The notes below the pieces were generated by a model. It did not search any database. It was not told where the DNA came from and was given only the letters and a program-made list of their open reading frames with translations. From Glandiceps talaboti (lineage: Eukaryota > Hemichordata > Enteropneusta > Spengelidae): a stretch of DNA of 64,000 nucleotides. Shown one piece after another: positions 57,834 to 64,000 of this stretch. The stretch is from the NCBI RefSeq assembly GCF_964340395.1, contig NC_135562.1:13597043-13661042 (forward strand), in the 5' to 3' direction. A program made the translations under genes and the position numbers. Each line of letters opens with the position of its first letter. Within the stretch, counting starts at the first letter, position 1.

Positions 57834-58715
57834 AATAGGTAGATTTATTCGCTAACATTTCAACAAAATTCAGTTCACGCTAATTATCAGCAACAAACAC
57901 ATCACGGGCGCATTATACATGCATCTGCAGCAAATGGTATGGTATAATATGACGAAGTATGTGCGACATGTAGCCATATATTATTCTGTACAGCAGCCTC
58001 CATAAAAGAAAATGTAAATCCATGAGTTAAACTTTGAGTTAAAATATCCGATAGCATCAAGTTTATGTACGTGTTATATTGCAAGCCATGTAAAACACTT
58101 TAAATCATATGTGACGTTACTTTTAATCACAGATGATAAATGACAGTTGCATGTGTATCCTACTAGTTTGCAGCCTAAGTGCCCGTGCGTTAGCCTGTAA
58201 ATGTCGTGTTCTGTTGTTCCTGGTTGGTGTAATCACTCTCCGCCTTGTCTGTGGAGCATTCCGGGGAATTCCACTTTATCACAAGATGTTACAGTCTCTT
58301 AAAATTCGCACATAAGATTTGAGATTCAGAAATTCTATGAGATCACAAAGTTTTAGCAGTCTGTGGAAATGTATTCGCTGATGTCAGCAGGCCTGCTCCG
58401 ACGTTTTGCAGCAAAATTGAACCATAAACCAAATACCGCAAACTCGTATATTCGTTGAGCTAGCAATTGTTTAATATTAACGACTATAGTATTTTCTGAC
58501 CTAGTTAAACTGTGTTCTGTTTATCTCAACTTCTGTTTATCTCAAAAGTACTTGTGTACATGCGTACATCTCACTCCCATTATCAATGGTTTATTGTAGA
58601 AAAGATGTATATCTCTGTGTTTACCTGCCTGTATCCCTATCTGCCTGTATCGCATTTTGTATAATTATCTATCAATCTCTGCACATGATGGGTTCTCCGT
58701 TCACCTGTCTCGTTA

Positions 58716-58716
<1 letters not shown>
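56262..58716. repeat. Segmental array unit 2
   Basis: The anchor AAGGCCGTTGCTAATG lies at 56346, 2815 bp before the same anchor in unit 3. The unit includes a (CAA)n tract at 57789-57832 and ends in the CTGT microsatellite that opens at 58718. Confidence 0.9.
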
Positions 58717-58801
<85 letters not shown>

Positions 58802-58815
58802 CCTGCCTGCCTGCC

Positions 58816-58875
<60 letters not shown>

Positions 58876-59002
58876 AAACTCAGTCTCTGTCTCTGTTCTG
58901 TCTGTCTGCCTCTCTGTCTCTCCCATTATGTCTTTCTCCTCTCTGTCTGTCTGTCTGTCTGTCTGTATGTCTGTCCGTCCGTTCGCCCGTCCGTCCGTCA
59001 GT

Positions 59003-59078
<76 letters not shown>
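58717..59078. repeat. Compound CTGT/CT microsatellite between array units 2 and 3
   Basis: CTGT runs, an imperfect middle, then CT repeats. Confidence 0.95.
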
Positions 59079-59079
<1 letters not shown>

Positions 59080-60595
59080 ATCAAAGTACGCAATACCATT
59101 CTGAATTGCGTGGAAAGCTGTACTGATACTGATATCTTATTGACTGTACATAGTTTAAACAAGGCCGTTGCTAATGACTACGGGTAAACTCCGAACAAAC
59201 ATGACCGTGTTCAGATACGTTTAATCGGCAAAATATTGTTTCTTTGTTTGTGTCCTCCACAGTATTGGTGTTCGTTCTGTTGCACATTTATCTCCACCAT
59301 TTTATCTTAAACCATACAATTTTTAGCTAGTGAGAGGAAGGTGTGCAGATAACTCTACTGGAATGACATCTAATATATTTAATACTAAGGACATAAGTGG
59401 AAACTGGTAATAGATAATAGCTTAGCATCTGATGAACATCTGCTTAAATATTTCTACGTATACACTTACATGGAGGCTACTTCGCATGTGTATACTACAC
59501 TATCGGAGCTCAATTTTCCATTTTAGACTTTCGGTACGTGCAGAACTATGTTTTTTTGTTACCTTATCTTCTAACCTGTATTTTATGTACACATACTTAA
59601 AAATAACCCCTCTTCATTCTTTTATACCACTGTTACAATATGAATTACTGTTAGTGACATCAGTGTAATCTGTACAATTCTCATTGACGCCATCGCAGCA
59701 TTGATTCTAATGATAATAACATTATCTCAAATAGTGCTGGAGATGGATCTTTTCACTCTTGAAACAATAGTAATCGGTTTGACCTCACGCAATTGTTCAA
59801 TTGTGTTTGGAATTTAATCGAGAATAAACCAGTAAGTCTAGTAGAAATCATCAACAACTTTAGAAATTCCCGTTCGTACATCTTACGTTTAATGTTTAAT
59901 GTTTAACACCTAGACTCCTTATATATTTTACGAACAGAAGCTTGCACATAGGGGTTGCATCAAAAGACGACACGCGTACACTGCTAGGTTTTAAAACAAT
60001 CAGATCCCACTACGTTTCAACAATAATCGATAGCTTTGAACGCTAACAATTGGATACCAGTAAGCAAACAAATAGGTCAGGCTAAGGGTAAATGTAGTAT
60101 TCGCCTCAATAATGAATATCTTAAACCATTGACATTAATCATATTTATTTTTCGAAGGACTCAAACCTATTCCCTGTTGAAGAAAGAATTACAAATCAGT
60201 GGTCACCGTGTAATGTCTTAAATGAGATCGAACTAATATTAAGATTAGGCTAATTTTAGAATACGAATACAATATGGCTGCCGAATACTATGTTTACTCC
60301 ATAAGGTTGCATACAATATTGCAGAGTTCCTTGAAAAGAAAGTGTTGAGCGTTAACTAACAATGTTATTTTAAAGATAACATATATTTGGTATGGTGTCT
60401 ACGTTTATACGTGTTCCTCACATTTGTGGACTATCTGACTTTTGTCAACTTAACCAAAATAGGTAAATAAAAGGAAAGATAGGGAGGATTGTTCCCAGGG
60501 GCGTACTTAATCTAAGTTAGAATTGGCAATGGAATCACAATAGTAATAAGACCACTTTCATTAAATTTCAACATGAATGTGTACAATCCATGGTT

Positions 60596-60637
<42 letters not shown>

Positions 60638-61516
60638 TTGGTAGGTTTGTTCGCTAACATTTCAACAAAATTCAGTTCACGCTAATTATCAGCAACAAAC
60701 ACATCACGGGCGCATTATACGTGCATCTGCAGCAAATGTTATAGTATAATATGACGAAGTATGTGCGACATGTAGCCATATATTATTCTGTACAGCAGCC
60801 TCCACAAACTACGTAAGGAAATGTAAATCCATGAGTTAAACTTTGAGTTAAAATATCCGATAGCATCAAGTTTATGTACGTGTTATATTGCAAGCCATGT
60901 AAAACACTTTAAATCATGTGTAACATTACTTTTAATCACATATGATAAATGGCAGCTGCAGGTGTATCCTACTAGTTTGCAGCCTAAGTGCCCGTGAGTT
61001 GGCCAGTAAATGTCGTGTTCTATTGTTCCTGGTTGGTGTAATCACTCTTCGCCTTGGTGGTGCATTCCAGGGAATTCCACTTTATAACAAGATGTTACAG
61101 TCTCTTAAAAATCGCACATAAGATTTGTGATTCAGAAATTCTATGAGATCACAAAGTTTTAGCAGTCAGTGAAAATGTATTCGCTGATGTCAACAGGCCT
61201 GCTCCGACGTTTTGCAGCAAAATTGAACCGTAAACCCAATACCGCAAACTCGTATATTCGTTGAGCTAGCAATTGTTTAATATTAACGACAATAGTATTT
61301 TCTGACCTAGTTAAACTGTGTTCTGTTTATCTCAACTTCTGTTTATCTCAAAAGTACTTGTGTACATGTGTACATCTAACTCCCATTATCAATGGTTTAT
61401 TGTAGAAAAGATGTATATCTCTGTGTTTACCTGCCTATATCTCTATCTGCCAGTATCGCATTTTGTATATCTATCAATCTCTGCACATGATGGGTTCTCC
61501 GTTCACCTGTCTGGTT
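59078..61516. repeat. Segmental array unit 3
   Basis: The anchor is at 59161, 3107 bp before that of unit 4. It is nearly identical to unit 4 over long stretches and slightly less so to unit 2. It has the same (CAA)n tract at 60597-60637. Confidence 0.92.
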
Positions 61517-62186
<670 letters not shown>

Positions 62187-64000
62187 ATCAAAGTACGCAA
62201 TACCATTCTGAATTGCGTGAAATGCTGTACTGATAATGATATCTTATTGACTGTACATAGTTTAAACAAGGCCGTTGCTAATGGCTACGGGTAAACTCCA
62301 AACAAACATGACCGTGTTCAGATACGTTTAATCGGTAAAATATTGTTTCTTTGTTTGTGTCCTCCACAGTGTTAGTGTTCGTTCTGTTGCACATTTATCC
62401 CCACCATTTTATCTTAAACCATACAATTTTTAGTTAGTGAGAGGAAGGTGTGCAGATAACTCTACTGGAACGACATCTAATATATTTAATACCAAGGACA
62501 TAAGTGGAAACTGGTGATAGACTATGGCTTAGCATCTGATGAACATCTGCCTAAATATTTCTACGTATACACTTACATGGGCGCTACTTTCGCATGTTTA
62601 TACTACACTTTCGGAGCTAATTTTCCATTTTAGAGTTTCGGTACGTGCAGAAGCATGTTTTTTTGTTACCTTATCTTCTAACCTGTATTTTATGTACACA
62701 TACTTAAAAATAACCCCTCTTCGACCTTTTATACCACAGTTACAATATGAATTACTGCTAGTGACATCAGTGTAATCTGTACAATTCTCATTGACGCCAT
62801 CGCAGCATTGATTCTAATGATAATAACATTATCTCAAATAGTGCTGGAGATGGATCTTTTCACTCTTGAAACAATAGTAATCGGTTTGACCTCACGCAAT
62901 TGTTCAATTGTGTTTGGAATTTAATCGAGAATAAACCAGTAAGTCTAGTAGAAATCATCAACAACTTTAGAAATTCCCGTTCGTACATATTACGTTTAAT
63001 GTTTAATGTTTAACACCGAGACTCCTTATGTATTTTACGAACAGAAGCTTGCACATAGGGGTTGCATCAAAAGACGACACGCGTACACTGCTAGGTTTTA
63101 AAACAATCAGATCCCACTACGTTTCAACAATAATCGATAGCTTTGAACGCTAACAATTGGATACCAGTAAGCAAACAAACAGGCCAGGCTAAGGGTAAAT
63201 GTAGTATTCGCCTCAATAATGAATATCTCAAACCATTGACATTGATCATATTGATTATTTTGCGAAGGACTCCAACCTATTCCCTGTTGAAGAAAGAATT
63301 ACAAATCAGTGGTCACCGTGTAATGTCTTAAATGAGATCGAACTAATATTAAGATTAGGCTAATTTTAGAATACGAATACAATATGGCTGCCGAATACTA
63401 TGTTTACTCCATAAGGTTGCATACACGATTGCAGAGTTCCTTGAAAAGAAAGTGTTGAGCGTTAACTAAGAATGTTATTTTAAAGATAACATATATTTGG
63501 TATGGTGTCTACGTTTATACGTGTTCCTCACATTTGTGGACTACCTGATTTTTGTCAACTTAACCAAAATAAATGAATAAAAGGAAAGATAAGGAGGATT
63601 GTTCCCAGGGGCGTACTTTATCTAAGTTAGAAATGGCAATGGAATCACAATAGTAATACGTCACTAAATTTCAACATGGATGTGTACAATCCATGGTTAC
63701 AAAAAAAAACCAAAAAAAAAAAAACCAAAAAAAAAAAACCAACAACAACAATAATAATAATAATAATAATAACAACAACAACAACAACAACAACAATAGC
63801 AACAAAATAGGTAGGTTTGTTAACTAACAACATTCAGTTAACGCTAATTGTCAGCAACAAACAAATCACGGGTGTATCATACGTGCATCTCCAATAGTAT
63901 AATGTGACGAAGTATGTGCGACATGAAGTCATATACTATTCTGTACAGCAGCCTCCTCAAAACTACATAACGAAATGTAAATCCATGAGTTAAACTTTGA
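62187..64000. repeat. Segmental array unit 4, cut by the window end
   Basis: The anchor is at 62268. The (CAA)n position is now a compound A-rich, CAA and ATA tract (63702-63805). The unit runs off the window, so the array may continue. Confidence 0.92.

Noticed and set aside
60036-60221. 61-aa frame (MNANNWIPVSKQ) conserved in array units 3 and 4
   Set aside because: These units are almost identical in DNA overall; the frame is broken in unit 2 and shows no domain.

Overview
The window is eukaryotic nuclear DNA, AT-rich and intron-rich, with GT-AG splice sites, many tetranucleotide microsatellites and many short inverted-repeat elements. There are no operons, ribosome-binding sites or CRISPR arrays. 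The gene content (an asparagine-synthetase paralogue, a histamine-N-methyltransferase-like gene, a VWDE-like membrane protein end and a multi-DED protein) fits a marine invertebrate such as a hemichordate, cephalochordate or lophotrochozoan. The species cannot be fixed from the sequence alone.

Layout. 1-4.15 kb is intergenic, with repeats and a MITE. 4.15-15.25 kb (+) is a ten-exon asparagine synthetase-like gene of 534 aa; its introns hold large microsatellites, a decayed LINE, a MITE and a foldback element. 15.25-18.3 kb holds its 3' region and repeats. 18.3-19.7 kb (-) is a three-coding-exon HNMT-like gene of 292 aa. 19.7-24.5 kb is mostly non-coding, with a 113-bp palindrome and a 66-67-bp satellite. 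24.49-27.20 kb (+) is the four-exon 3' end of a type I membrane protein resembling the VWDE C-terminus. 28.1-28.5 kb (-) is one isolated exon-like ORF. 36.3-44.23 kb (-) is a twelve-exon gene that I reconstruct as 618 aa, with three death-effector-like helical domains followed by a duplicated helix-plus-strand module. 44.4-54 kb holds inverted-repeat transposons, a nested palindrome and no gene I recognise. 54.5-64 kb is a segmental array: one diverged and three close copies of a roughly 2.8-3.1 kb unit, separated by very long CTGT/CCGT/CTAT/CT tracts and carrying remnants of one decayed exon.

The genes do not form an evident pathway. The most interesting items are the DED gene with its duplicated unnamed module (including a last exon with no ATG-initiated ORF and a probable GC-AG intron), the asparagine synthetase paralogue whose glutamine pocket residues are replaced, and the segmental array.
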